The position numbers were made by a program, and so were the translations under genes. From an uncultured Bradyrhizobium sp. (GTDB taxonomy: Bacteria; Pseudomonadota; Alphaproteobacteria; Rhizobiales; Xanthobacteraceae), in contig NZ_CANSMR010000046.1 of assembly GCF_947648125.1 (NCBI RefSeq), forward strand, positions 1-37,761: 37,761 nt of DNA, given 5' to 3'. Shown here piece by piece: positions 14,954 through 22,997 of this stretch. Below the pieces are notes generated by a model. The model saw nothing but the letters and a program-made list of their open reading frames with translations, did no database searches and was not told the origin of the DNA. Positions within the stretch are counted from its first letter, which is position 1. Every line of letters starts with the position of its first letter.

Positions 14954-15741
14954 CGCGCCTGCGCCTCCAGCGTCGGGCGCTGCAGCCCGAGCTTTGCCGA
15001 GGCGCTCTGCAGCGCGACGACCAGCTCCTCGCTGGTCTGGCGCAGATCGGCGATATTCACATGCGGCAGGTCAGGCGTCGCGACGATCGCCTCGAGCTGC
15101 TCGATCCGGTTCGTCACCATCTCGTCGAGCTTGCCGTCGACCGTATTAAGCGCGGCAGAGAAAATCGTGTGATAGGCGAAGTCGATGCCGGCGATATTGT
15201 TGCGCATATCGTCCAGCGAGGTGCCGCTGATGCGCGACTCGCCGCCATCGGCTTTGCTTTCGCCGACTTCGTAGGCGAGCCGCACCGTGCCATCCAGGAG
15301 GCTCTGCGGCGTCAGCTTGATATCCTTGAGCTTGCCGTGAAGATCGTTCAGGTGCTCGACCAGACCCGTCGCATCGGTGGCAATTTCGGTATTGCCAGCT
15401 CCGAACAGCTTGGCCTCGATGGCGTGAAACCCGCTATCCGCGTTCGGCCAGGCATCGATCTGCGCATCGAGCTCGGGCACGAAGCCTGCGGTAAACACCT
15501 CCGAGCGCTCCCAGCCGGCGCGCGCCGACAGCCAGGCCTTCTTGGCACCGGGCAGATCCGCCGCAGCGGCGCGCTCGCGCAATGCACGCGCGCCCGCCAG
15601 CGCGCTGGCAACGCCCTCGATCAAATACGGCCGATAGCGCTCGGCGCCGTCCTCGAGCGCGCCCGCATTCGCGGCACGCACGCCTGCCGACGCTGCCAGC
15701 AAAGCCAGGCACGCCGCCACTCGCATCTTGTGCATAGCCAA
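14950..15741 (-). CDS. Imelysin / EfeO-like M75-family periplasmic protein
   Basis: This 263-residue protein has a signal peptide (AACLALLAASAGVRAANA) and a helical M75 domain. The GFHAIEAKLFG segment (His106, Glu109) matches the GxHxxE motif of imelysin and EfeO proteins, where these residues lie at the metal-binding region. GAKKAWLSARAGWERSEVF near residue 65-83 is the equivalent of the family's first helical hairpin. EfeO takes part in ferrous-iron uptake with EfeU and EfeB; neither is present here, so I do not use that name. Imelysin-like proteins are commonly iron-regulated. Start may be ATG 15741 or 15735. It is the first gene of an operon with the di-haem peroxidase and is divergent from gspO. 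Confidence 0.87.
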   Translation of the reverse strand: MAMHKMRVAACLALLAASAGVRAANAGALEDGAERYRPYLIEGVASALAGARALRERAAAADLPGAKKAWLSARAGWERSEVFTAGFVPELDAQIDAWPNADSGFHAIEAKLFGAGNTEIATDATGLVEHLNDLHGKLKDIKLTPQSLLDGTVRLAYEVGESKADGGESRISGTSLDDMRNNIAGIDFAYHTIFSAALNTVDGKLDEMVTNRIEQLEAIVATPDLPHVNIADLRQTSEELVVALQSASAKLGLQRPTLEAQAR

Positions 15742-15968
15742 CCCACTCGTCTGCCGCGAAGGGCTCGCGGCACGTAATCGGGCGAACTATTGTCGGTATC
15801 CTATGCGGATTTGTGACAGCGCAGACTTTTTGTCGCATCTTTTCTGTTTCGCGATCGTCGTTGACGATCACAATCCCGCAAACGCATTGCTCGATTGAAA
15901 TTGCACTGTTCAACGCGCGCGAGTTGTTGCAACACAGTGTGTTCACGCGTCACACTTGTCCCGCCACC
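15742..15968. promoter_or_regulatory. Divergent promoter region between the imelysin-peroxidase operon and gspO
   Basis: The 227 bases contain a perfect 7-bp dyad GATCGTC-GTT-GACGATC at 15853-15869, TGTGACA at 15812-15818 and GTCACA at 15949-15954. No Irr/ICE-like or Fur-like box is convincing by eye. The reading frame of gspO extends to 15813, but the family's N-terminus fits ATG 15969, so this is treated as non-coding. Confidence 0.4.
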
Positions 15969-16460
15969 ATGCCAATCGATCGCGAAGCTCTTTATTTCAT
16001 TGCATCCTACGGCGTGCTTTGCGTGCTGTGCTGCACCGTCGCGCTGATCGATCTTCGCCACGGCATCATTCCCGATTGGCTGAATGTTGCGATCGCGGCA
16101 CTCGGGCTTGCACATGTCGTCATCACTGAAAGTATGACAGCCGCGTTCAGTGCGATGGCGATCGCCGCTCTCGTCGGCGCCCTGTTCTTTCTGTTGCAGC
16201 GCCTTTACTTCGCCTTGCGGCATGTGGACGGGCTAGGACTTGGCGACGTCAAGTTTCTGGCCGCCGCGACGATCTGGGTCGGAGCTTTTGGGATTCCAAC
16301 TTTGCTGCTGATCGCGGCGCTCGCAGCACTTGCTGTCGCCGGGAGCCTACAACTCGCAGGACACGAGATGAAGCGCCAGACGTCGATCCCGTTCGGCCCC
16401 TTTCTTGCGCTCGGACTTCTCCTGACGCCCGCCCTGCAGGGCTGGCTGGGATTGAACTAA
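15969..16460 (+). CDS. gspO: Short type IV prepilin peptidase (A24 family), T2SS prepilin processing
   Basis: This 163-residue polytopic membrane protein carries both catalytic Asp motifs of the A24 aspartyl proteases: Asp28 in LIDLRHGIIPDWLN and Asp93 in the G-x-G-D motif GLGLGDVKFLAAA. The closing segment SIPFGPFLALGLLL is also typical. It cleaves the short leader of the pseudopilins GspG-K at the inner membrane. It lacks the N-terminal methyltransferase domain with its zinc-binding CxxC pairs found in full-length GspO/PilD, resembling CpaA/TadV-type peptidases. It is separated from the main gsp operon only by the convergent junction of 19 bases with gspN. The start is chosen from family alignment; no clear Shine-Dalgarno is visible. 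Confidence 0.88.
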   Translation: MPIDREALYFIASYGVLCVLCCTVALIDLRHGIIPDWLNVAIAALGLAHVVITESMTAAFSAMAIAALVGALFFLLQRLYFALRHVDGLGLGDVKFLAAATIWVGAFGIPTLLLIAALAALAVAGSLQLAGHEMKRQTSIPFGPFLALGLLLTPALQGWLGLN

Positions 16461-16479
16461 CGCGGGAGCGAAAGCGCCG

Positions 16480-17127
16480 TCACCTCTGGATCCGCGCAGC
16501 CAGCGGCCTCCTGTCGGCACTGACGGGAACGAGGTGGACGTCGCCGCTCTCCTCAGCGCCCGGCTGGGGCAATGTGAGCACGGCATCGTGCTCGTCTTTC
16601 TGCATCGTGACTTCGCGTCCGCTGATGGTTCGCAGCTTCCATCCCTGGAAATCGTCGCCGAGCTTCAACCGCAATGCGGTCTTGTTCGATTGATCGAGAA
16701 AGATCCCGAAGCTTTCATCATCTCCCGCGATCGTGCCGACGAGCGACAGCGGCGGCGGTTCGAGCGCGATCTTGCGCGGCGGCGGCGGCAACGGCTTGCT
16801 GACCTCCGGCTCCGCAACGACGGCAGGCGGCGGCCGCCGCGACGGCGAGAACACCGGGCGGTCGCGGGTGTTGGATAGCGTCTTGAGCGGAATGCCCCAT
16901 AGCGGATTTGCGCTAAGCGGCCGGGGCGTCGGCGCCGGCGAAGGCGTCACCCGGACCGACGTCACCGGCTCGGACGGCGGCGATGAACTCAGCACCGGTC
17001 CGCTCAGTCGGGTATCATCGAGCATCCCGGCGTCCAGTGCATCGCCGGATGGGTCAGGCACCGCAGCCGACGCCGAATAGGCCGACACCGCCAACAGCAC
17101 GATGGTCGCAGCGAAGCGTCGCATCAT
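16480..17127 (-). CDS. gspN: T2SS GspN/GspC-like periplasmic protein
   Basis: The 215-residue product has a signal peptide or single anchor (RRFAATIVLLAVSAYSASA), a Pro-rich linker and a small domain, NPLWGIPLKTLSNTRDRPVF then SLVGTIAGDDESFGIFLD, LKLGDDFQGWKLRTISGREV. That pattern resembles the homology region of GspC, which contacts the secretin, and such short proteins in alphaproteobacterial T2SS operons are usually annotated GspN. No separate gspC is present, so it may serve that role (inference). I use ATG 17127: AGGAG lies upstream and the ATGATG overlaps the gspM stop. The ORF could begin at 17142. It is the last gene of the operon. Confidence 0.75.
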   Translation of the reverse strand: MMRRFAATIVLLAVSAYSASAAVPDPSGDALDAGMLDDTRLSGPVLSSSPPSEPVTSVRVTPSPAPTPRPLSANPLWGIPLKTLSNTRDRPVFSPSRRPPPAVVAEPEVSKPLPPPPRKIALEPPPLSLVGTIAGDDESFGIFLDQSNKTALRLKLGDDFQGWKLRTISGREVTMQKDEHDAVLTLPQPGAEESGDVHLVPVSADRRPLAARIQR

Positions 17128-17687
17128 TTGGCTCCTCGCCATTGTCCGGATACGCCGAGCAGCACGCGCAGCTTGCCGGGATCGGCGCCCTTCGCCGCTT
17201 CGTCGGCGACGGGCTGCACCACCAGTTGGTCGATGAACAGGAACGGCATGCCGGCTTCGAGATCGTAGAGCACCTGCTGCAATTGCGCCTGCTCGATCTC
17301 GCTGCTTGCGACCATACTGATGAAGCCGGCCTTGGCCGGCGCGTTGGGAACGTCGAGCTGCGTCGACAGCACATTGCCGCCGGCCTTGATCACCGCGCCC
17401 GATACGCGTTGCAGCAGCGTGGCGCCGGCAACCGTGACGGTCGCCCCCTCAAGATAGGCGGAACCGGTCGGCATCGCAGGCTGGCCGGGCGCGGTATTCG
17501 CCTTGGACCGTCCCTCGAGTTGCTCCAGCATTCCGGCCGACGCCGCGACATCGCTGCGCAGGCCGATGATATCCGAGAGCGACGAGACGACGACGAACAG
17601 CAGCAGCACGAACAGGCCGAGATAGCTCGCGGTCGCGACCAGTGGCGAAGTGCTGACGGCCGTCAGCGATCGGGATGCTGCGCTCAT
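17124..17687 (-). CDS. gspM: T2SS assembly protein GspM (T2SSM-b type)
   Basis: The 187-residue protein has one N-terminal membrane helix (LVATASYLGLFVLLLFVVVS, about 16-35), a coiled-coil-like stretch and a ferredoxin-like periplasmic domain (GAYLEGATV-like stretch GSAYLEGATVTVAGATLLQR, and EIEQAQLQQVLYDLEAGMPF). This matches the GspMb/PilO-like family that pairs with GspL in the inner-membrane platform. The start overlaps the gspL stop as ATGA. The C-terminal QLVVQPVADEAAKG...LRVLLGVSGQW strand pair is typical. Confidence 0.87.
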   Translation of the reverse strand: MSAASRSLTAVSTSPLVATASYLGLFVLLLFVVVSSLSDIIGLRSDVAASAGMLEQLEGRSKANTAPGQPAMPTGSAYLEGATVTVAGATLLQRVSGAVIKAGGNVLSTQLDVPNAPAKAGFISMVASSEIEQAQLQQVLYDLEAGMPFLFIDQLVVQPVADEAAKGADPGKLRVLLGVSGQWRGAK

Positions 17688-18757
17688 GAGCCGGACCCAA
17701 AATAGGCTGATATGTTGGCCTCGACGTGGAACCGCTCCGCCGATTCATTCGCGGCGCGGGTCGTCGGCGCGAAGAACGTCGCCCTGGTGAACTGCGGCGA
17801 CTGCTCCAGCAGGCGGATCAGGGATGGCGCATCCTGGGTCAGTCCTACCACCTGCACCTTGTTGCCCTCGATGCGAAGCTCCGTCACATAGGTGGTGTCG
17901 GGCAGGACACGCGAGATCGCTTCCAGAACCATGACGCTCGACGGCGTCGTCTGCTTGCGCTTGGCGAGCAGGCCGATGCCGGACGAGTCGCCATTGGCAT
18001 CGAGACGCAACGCGGCGCGGCGCTGCGAGATCCGGTGTTGCAGGTCTTCCTGCTCGGATTGCAGCCATCCGCCGAGATAGACGCTGAGCAGCAGGGAAAC
18101 TGCGGCGGCGGCCGCCGTCGAGACCAGGCCGATGCGCAACAGGCGCGGAACCGCAGGTCCGGCAAGACCGCGCAACGATCTATCGAGCAGCGTCACCTGC
18201 TGCGGGGCGCCATCGCTGCCAACCGCCGGCGCCGAGACAGAAACGGAGGCGGCGCCGAGCATCCTGGCCATCCGGACCAGCGGATCGACCTTGGTCGCCG
18301 CGGTCGCACTGAACGCGACTTCGATACGGTCGTTGGCGATCGGCTGCGGCGCCCCCCAGCCAAAGACCGCATCGGCTGCGGTCCACGGCGTCAGCCGGTC
18401 GACCTGCGCGCGGATCATGCCATCGAGGAAGTCGCCCGCCTGGCTCGGGAAATCGAGCACGCGGCTGACGATTTGATCAGAGCGCAATTGCACCTCGATG
18501 CGGCTGCCGTCGAATGCCGTCTTCCACTCTGCCGACAGCGGAGGCTGCGGCGCGTCGTGATAGAGCCGGAACGAAACCGGAGCCGACGGCGAGCCATCCC
18601 TCGCCACGGTGGCGCGGGCTGTGAACGTGCCGTCGGCATTTTCGTCGAACTCGATGCTGCGCCGGCGCATGAACCTGCCCGCGACGCCGTCGACGGCCGT
18701 CGCGACTGCGCCGATCCATTGCTCGAACCATTGCCGTGCTTCGGAAAGTATTGTCAT
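17684..18757 (-). CDS. gspL: T2SS inner-membrane platform protein GspL
   Basis: The 357-residue protein has an N-terminal actin-like cytoplasmic part with short conserved patches (LDFPSQAGDFLDGMIRAQVD, RLTPWTAADAVFGW), a single membrane helix at about 207-229 (AAAAAVSLLLSVYLGGWL) and a PilN-like periplasmic domain (ISRVLPDTTYVTELRIEGNK, VQVVGLTQDAPSLIRLLEQS). GspL links the ATPase GspE to GspM. ATG 18757 overlaps the gspK stop in a TGATG junction with GGAG upstream; the TTG three bases earlier is less likely. The N-terminal actin-like region is shorter than in gammaproteobacterial GspL. Confidence 0.9.
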   Translation of the reverse strand: MTILSEARQWFEQWIGAVATAVDGVAGRFMRRRSIEFDENADGTFTARATVARDGSPSAPVSFRLYHDAPQPPLSAEWKTAFDGSRIEVQLRSDQIVSRVLDFPSQAGDFLDGMIRAQVDRLTPWTAADAVFGWGAPQPIANDRIEVAFSATAATKVDPLVRMARMLGAASVSVSAPAVGSDGAPQQVTLLDRSLRGLAGPAVPRLLRIGLVSTAAAAAVSLLLSVYLGGWLQSEQEDLQHRISQRRAALRLDANGDSSGIGLLAKRKQTTPSSVMVLEAISRVLPDTTYVTELRIEGNKVQVVGLTQDAPSLIRLLEQSPQFTRATFFAPTTRAANESAERFHVEANISAYFGSGS

Positions 18758-19674
18758 CAACCTCTCCTCTGCGGCAGAACCATACTGCGCGGCTCGACAT
18801 CGTTCTGCCAGGACAACACACGATAGGGCTCGACCTTGTCGCCGAGCGCAATCACGGCTTCAGACGTGGTGCGGTGACCGTTGCGGAACCGGATCGAGAT
18901 TGCGATCCGGTAGCAGGGGCTCTGCGCGGTCGATGCCGCAGTTTGCGGGCTCGGCGCCTGCGATCCGGCGGCAGGGGCGCCGTTCGGCAAGGGAGCTGGC
19001 GAACCGAAGCTATCCTGCTGCTTCCCCGATGCCTTGTCCACGGCAAGAGCGACTTCCGGCGCAGCGATCGCCGGATCGACATCCGGACTGCCGTTGAACA
19101 CCGTCACGAACGGCAACACTCGATCGACGAAGGCTTCAGGGATGCCGGCGACCAGCGCCAGCTCGTTGACATGGGTGAACAGCCCCTGCCGCGGCGAATA
19201 GCCGAGCGCGTTGTAGCGCGCCGCCTCCACATTCTCGCTGCCCGGTACGGGCCGGGTTCGCCAGCCGACGATCCGGTCGGCGTATTCGCTGGCCGCGTCC
19301 TTTCGCGCGCCGAGCACGACGAAGAGGCCGATCAGCATTTCCTTCGACGCGTAGTTCAGGTCTACGCGGCCGGCCTCCGACACGAAGGTGACACCGACGC
19401 TGGCGTCATCCAGCCCGAAATGAAACGCCCCGTGCTGCGGCCTCGTCTTCTCATCCGTCAGCGTCAGCTGATAGGCGGTGAGCTCGAGCCCGGCCGACAC
19501 TAGCGCCTCGGTCTGCAACGACAGGTCGCTGGCCGCCAAGGCGCGAGCCGACGCGGCGAGATAGGCCGAGAAGATGATCGCCAGCGACGACAGCGCAAGC
19601 AGGATCCAGAGCACCGCAACGATGACGAAGCCGCGGTTGGGCGGCGATCGGCCGATATTGCCGGAGGCGCTCAT
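18757..19674 (-). CDS. gspK: T2SS minor pseudopilin GspK
   Basis: The 305-residue product has a short leader ending NRG, then the hydrophobic helix FVIVAVLWILLALSSLAIIF. As is usual for GspK, position +5 is not Glu. The body contains VSEAGRVDLNYASKEMLIGL and NELALVAGIPEAFVDRVLPF, the helix-hairpin-helix-like signature of GspK (T2SSK). GspK caps the pseudopilus tip with GspI and GspJ. The start at 19674 overlaps the gspJ stop (TGATG); the longer frame from 19728 lies inside gspJ. A Pro/Ala/Gln-rich insertion near residues 233-258 is low-complexity. Confidence 0.92.
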   Translation of the reverse strand: MSASGNIGRSPPNRGFVIVAVLWILLALSSLAIIFSAYLAASARALAASDLSLQTEALVSAGLELTAYQLTLTDEKTRPQHGAFHFGLDDASVGVTFVSEAGRVDLNYASKEMLIGLFVVLGARKDAASEYADRIVGWRTRPVPGSENVEAARYNALGYSPRQGLFTHVNELALVAGIPEAFVDRVLPFVTVFNGSPDVDPAIAAPEVALAVDKASGKQQDSFGSPAPLPNGAPAAGSQAPSPQTAASTAQSPCYRIAISIRFRNGHRTTSEAVIALGDKVEPYRVLSWQNDVEPRSMVLPQRRG

Positions 19675-20384
19675 CACGTCTTCCCCTGATCTGTCGTCGC
19701 GCCGTCGGAGCTCTGCTTGTCGCCGCAATTGCCGTCCGGCTTGGTGCAGTCGCCCGGAATCTGGACATGGACCGGTGCAATGGTCGACACCGACAGGACG
19801 CGCTGGCTCGCCGCGTCACGTACGGTCAACCGGATCATCGCCGGCAGCTTGTTGGCATCCTTCCACACGCTCTTCCAGGCCCGATCGGGACCCGCGTAGG
19901 CGAACGACAGGCGATAGGGTGCGCGCAGCAGCACGACGGGGCTGCCGAGATGCACCTGTTCCGACAACGACACCCCGTCGGCCAGCGGCGTGAAGCGCGC
20001 CTGCGAACGAACCGTGACGAACTCGCCGCGATCCCGGGTTTCACCAAGGTGCACCACGTCGAGCCCCGGCCCCGCATTCGGCCCCACCGAGGTGCGCACG
20101 AACGTGACCGACAATTCCGATCCGTCGAACAGCGGCTTGTGGGTATCGCGGTTGGCGGCAACGAACTCCGCCGCGGCGAGATCGGCGCCGATCCGCTCCA
20201 GCGCGATCCCGATCAATTCGCTGCGCTGGATGCGGTCGAGCCCCCGGTTCCAGCTCGGCAGCCATTGCGCCGTGATGCTGGCGAGCGCCGATAGCAACAG
20301 CCCCATCAGCGCCAGCGCGACGATGGTCTCGATCAGCGTGAAGCCGCGCTCATGCGTTCGCTGTGCTGTGCCAGCCGCGGTCAT
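19674..20384 (-). CDS. gspJ: T2SS minor pseudopilin GspJ
   Basis: The 236-residue product has a prepilin leader ending ERG followed by FTLIETIVALALMGLLLSAL with Glu at +5. The globular part includes LIGIALERIGADLAAAEFVA, typical of GspJ, and a C-terminal tail with two Cys (GDCTKPDGNCGDK), a possible disulphide. It belongs to the GspH-I-J-K tip complex of the pseudopilus. The ATG overlaps the gspI stop (ATGA). Confidence 0.92.
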   Translation of the reverse strand: MTAAGTAQRTHERGFTLIETIVALALMGLLLSALASITAQWLPSWNRGLDRIQRSELIGIALERIGADLAAAEFVAANRDTHKPLFDGSELSVTFVRTSVGPNAGPGLDVVHLGETRDRGEFVTVRSQARFTPLADGVSLSEQVHLGSPVVLLRAPYRLSFAYAGPDRAWKSVWKDANKLPAMIRLTVRDAASQRVLSVSTIAPVHVQIPGDCTKPDGNCGDKQSSDGATTDQGKT

Positions 20385-20785
20385 TCCGATGACCTCGGCA
20401 TCAGGCGCACGGTGCGAATGTCGGACAACGCACCGCCCGGGGACTTGACGCGAATTCGCACCAGTTCCGGCGCCCAGGGCACGTTGCCCTCGGGCACCGT
20501 CCAGTCGCCGCCGAGCGGACTGACCTCGATGGTCAAGCGGTAGCCCTCCGCCTGCCCCGTCGACGTGCCCGACTGCAATTCGGCACGCGGCGGAATGCCG
20601 ACCGTCATCAATGTGCGCACCGCCTGCATCAGCGCAACGTGCTGCTCCATCGCCCGGACGCCGCGCGTCTTGACGCCCATGACGGCTCCGATCGCAACGA
20701 TCGAGACAGCCACCAGCGCCAGCGCCACCAGCACCTCGATGATGGTGAACCCTGCATCAGGGCGGTTAGTTGGCGGCGACGTCAC
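20381..20785 (-). CDS. gspI: T2SS minor pseudopilin GspI
   Basis: The leader ends DAG and is followed by FTIIEVLVALALVAVSIVAI, with Glu at +5. The body has EQHVALMQAVRTLMTVGIPP and a terminal strand region (VRIRVKSPGGALSDIRTVRL). GspI nucleates the tip complex. The start is uncertain: GTG 20785 gives a 134-residue protein with a normal short leader, overlapping gspH by 20 bases; TTG codons just upstream and ATGs at 20833 and 20842 would lengthen the overlap. Confidence 0.87.
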   Translation of the reverse strand: MTSPPTNRPDAGFTIIEVLVALALVAVSIVAIGAVMGVKTRGVRAMEQHVALMQAVRTLMTVGIPPRAELQSGTSTGQAEGYRLTIEVSPLGGDWTVPEGNVPWAPELVRIRVKSPGGALSDIRTVRLMPRSSE

Positions 20786-21239
20786 GCGCAACGATTTCAA
20801 CCCTTCCGGTGAGCCAGTTGACGCGGACCTCATATCCCGCATCGAGCCGCGTCAGCGCGATGGAGCCGCCGCAGGAACCGCCATTGGCGAAGAAGCGGAT
20901 GGTCGATAGGGCGGCGCGGCGCTGACAGCTCTGCGGCAGCACCGCATCGAACCGCACATCATCGGGGATTCGCACCGTCATGCGCGACGCGCCGGAGTGG
21001 ATCACCCGGCTCGCCGCATCGACCAACGTCGCAACGCTGGTGCTGCGCTCGATGGCGGCATTTCGATCGGCCTTCAGCAATGTTGCGGTCTGCAACGCAT
21101 AGGCCTGCAAGCGCGACCGCGAGGTCTGATGCGGAATGAACGGGAGCAGCACGGCCGCCAGCAGCGCGATGATGGCAAGCACGCACACCATCTCGAGCAG
21201 GGTAAAACCGCGCTGCGACGCCTCATTCATGCTCGCCAT
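20766..21239 (-). CDS. gspH: T2SS minor pseudopilin GspH
   Basis: The 157-residue product has a short leader (MASMNEASQRG) before FTLLEMVCVLAIIALLAAVL, with Glu at +5. The C-terminal part has the IRFFANGGSCGGSIALTR segment, the usual GspH/FimT strand pair, ending in GYEVRVNWLTGRVEI. Two Cys (SCQRR and GSCGG) may pair in the periplasm. It starts six bases after the gspG stop. Confidence 0.9.
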   Translation of the reverse strand: MASMNEASQRGFTLLEMVCVLAIIALLAAVLLPFIPHQTSRSRLQAYALQTATLLKADRNAAIERSTSVATLVDAASRVIHSGASRMTVRIPDDVRFDAVLPQSCQRRAALSTIRFFANGGSCGGSIALTRLDAGYEVRVNWLTGRVEIVARDVAAN

Positions 21240-21245
21240 GCATCC

Positions 21246-21764
21246 TTATTGTTGGTCGTTGTTGGCGGCTGTCGCCTTTTCAAGCGAGATGTCGGCCGAG
21301 GTGCCGCTGCCGCCCTCCTGACCGTCGGAGCCATAGGAGACGATGTCGTAAGGCCCGTGTTCGCCGGGCGAGCGATAGAGATAGGGATGGTTCCAGGGAT
21401 CGTTCGGAACGTTGCCGCCCTTCAAATAGGGGCCATTCCAGGCGGCGCCGCCCGGCGTGCGCCGGACCAACGCGGCAAGCCCCTCCGCCGTGGACGGGAA
21501 GCGCCCGGCGTCGAGGTAAAACAGGTCGAGCGCGCTGGAGAAGCTCTGCAACTGGATGCGCGCGGTCTTGACCTTGGATTCGCTGAGATAGTTGAGCACG
21601 CGCGGCCCGATCAGCCCCATGATAAGGCCGATGATCGCGATCACCACCAGCATCTCGACGAGGGTAAAGCCCTCCTGCCCCGAACGCCGTGGCGGTTGTG
21701 AGCGCGCCGGATCGCGTCCCGCTCGCATGGAGAATGTTTCGATGATCGTGTTGCGCGATATCAT
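21246..21764 (-). CDS. gspG: T2SS major pseudopilin GspG
   Basis: A basic leader ends QEG, then FTLVEMLVVIAIIGLIMGLI with Glu at +5. The GspG landmarks follow: RVLNYLSESKVKTARIQLQS, FYLDAGRFPSTAEGLAALV, the WNGPYLKGG...DPWNHPYLYRSPGEHGPYDI block and SYGSDGQEGG near the end, where Asp residues bind calcium in known GspG structures. It builds the pseudopilus shaft. The ATG at 21764 has AGGGG ten bases upstream; ATG 21728 would give a shorter leader but has no ribosome binding site. Confidence 0.95.
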   Translation of the reverse strand: MISRNTIIETFSMRAGRDPARSQPPRRSGQEGFTLVEMLVVIAIIGLIMGLIGPRVLNYLSESKVKTARIQLQSFSSALDLFYLDAGRFPSTAEGLAALVRRTPGGAAWNGPYLKGGNVPNDPWNHPYLYRSPGEHGPYDIVSYGSDGQEGGSGTSADISLEKATAANNDQQ

Positions 21765-21781
21765 GACCGATGACCCCTGCT

Positions 21782-22993
21782 TTAACCGACTAGCTGCGTG
21801 ACCGAGAGCAGCGCCGTCATGACCGATACGATCAGTCCGCCGACGACGGTGCTGATCGTGATGATCGCCAGTGGACCGACGATGCCGACGACACGGTCCA
21901 GGCTGCGCTGCAATTTTGCTTCGTAGAATTCCGCGACCCGCCCGGCCAGCACCGGCAGCTGCCCGGTCTCTTCACCGAGCCGCAGCATGCGGACCGCCAT
22001 CGGCGGCAGGCTGTCCGCCACGGCGAGCGCGTCCGACAATTTTCCGCCATGGCGGACGCGGTCGGCGGCGGCGGTCCAGTTCGCCCCGCTGCCGGTCACC
22101 GCCATGATGTCGACGAGGATGCGCAATGCAGCCGTGAGGTTGACGCCGCTGCCGAGCAGGACGCCGAGATTGCGGCAGAACAGGCTGGCGCGATAGAACT
22201 GGAAGGCGCTGCTGATGCCCGGCACCCGCGAGATCCCGCTGACCAGCGCGGCGCGCACGCGCGCCTGCCGCAGCAGCCACCATGCGAGCGCAATCGTTGC
22301 CGCACTGATCAGGCTTGCCGCCGTGGCATTGGCGCGCAGGAAATCCGACACCGCGATGAAGCTGGCGAGCGCCGTATCCGACTTGCCGCCGAAATCACCG
22401 AGCACGGTCGAGAATTGCGGCAGCACGAACAGCAGAAAGAACAGCATCACGCCGGATGCCGCAACCAGCACGAAGGCCGGATACTGCATGGCGTCGGTCA
22501 GCTTGCGCCGCATCTGCTCGGAGCGCGCACGCTCGGTGCCCAGCATCTCCAGCACCGAATCGAGCGTGCCGGAGATTTCCCCAACCCGGACCAGGGCGAT
22601 GTACATCGGCTGGAACAGGGTCGGATGATCCGCCACCGCATCGGCAAAGCTCTCGCCGGTCAGCAGGGCGGCGCGGATCTTTGCCACCACCGGACGCATC
22701 CGGCCGACATCGTTATCGCCGGACAAGAGCTCCAGGGCATCGTCGAGCCGGGCGCCGGCCTTGAGCAGCAGCGCGAGATCGCGTGTGAACGTGGTGACCT
22801 CGGCGGCACTCGGCCCGCCGAACAGGCTGTGGCCGCCGGTGGCGCCGGATGCGCGCTTGTCCTCGGTGGTTTCGATCGGCAGCAGCTTGAGATATTCGAT
22901 CCGCCGCGCCACCTCGGCCGCCGTCGGAGCCGAGATCGTGCCGTTGACGATCTCGCCGGCCTGGGTCAAAGCGCGATAGCGATAATTGGGCAC
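21782..22993 (-). CDS. gspF: T2SS inner-membrane platform protein GspF
   Basis: The 403-residue product has the duplicated GspF/PilC layout: N-terminal PNYRYRALTQAGEIVNGTIS, first F domain (FTRDLALLLKAGARLDDALE), two membrane helices near 165-190 (FVLVAASGVMLFFLLFVLPQ) and about 220, second F domain (FCRNLGVLLGSGVNLTAALR) and a C-terminal helix (PLAIITISTVVGGLIVSVMT). It couples the GspE ATPase to the pseudopilus. I chose GTG 22993, which gives the conserved start and lies four bases after the gspE stop, rather than TTG 23014. Confidence 0.95.
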   Translation of the reverse strand: MPNYRYRALTQAGEIVNGTISAPTAAEVARRIEYLKLLPIETTEDKRASGATGGHSLFGGPSAAEVTTFTRDLALLLKAGARLDDALELLSGDNDVGRMRPVVAKIRAALLTGESFADAVADHPTLFQPMYIALVRVGEISGTLDSVLEMLGTERARSEQMRRKLTDAMQYPAFVLVAASGVMLFFLLFVLPQFSTVLGDFGGKSDTALASFIAVSDFLRANATAASLISAATIALAWWLLRQARVRAALVSGISRVPGISSAFQFYRASLFCRNLGVLLGSGVNLTAALRILVDIMAVTGSGANWTAAADRVRHGGKLSDALAVADSLPPMAVRMLRLGEETGQLPVLAGRVAEFYEAKLQRSLDRVVGIVGPLAIITISTVVGGLIVSVMTALLSVTQLVG

Positions 22994-22997
22994 AGCG

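Noticed and set aside
15813-15968. 52-residue N-terminal extension of the prepilin peptidase
   Set aside because: It would be a polar, Cys-containing segment not matching the methyltransferase domain of GspO, and it covers a dyad and a likely promoter region.
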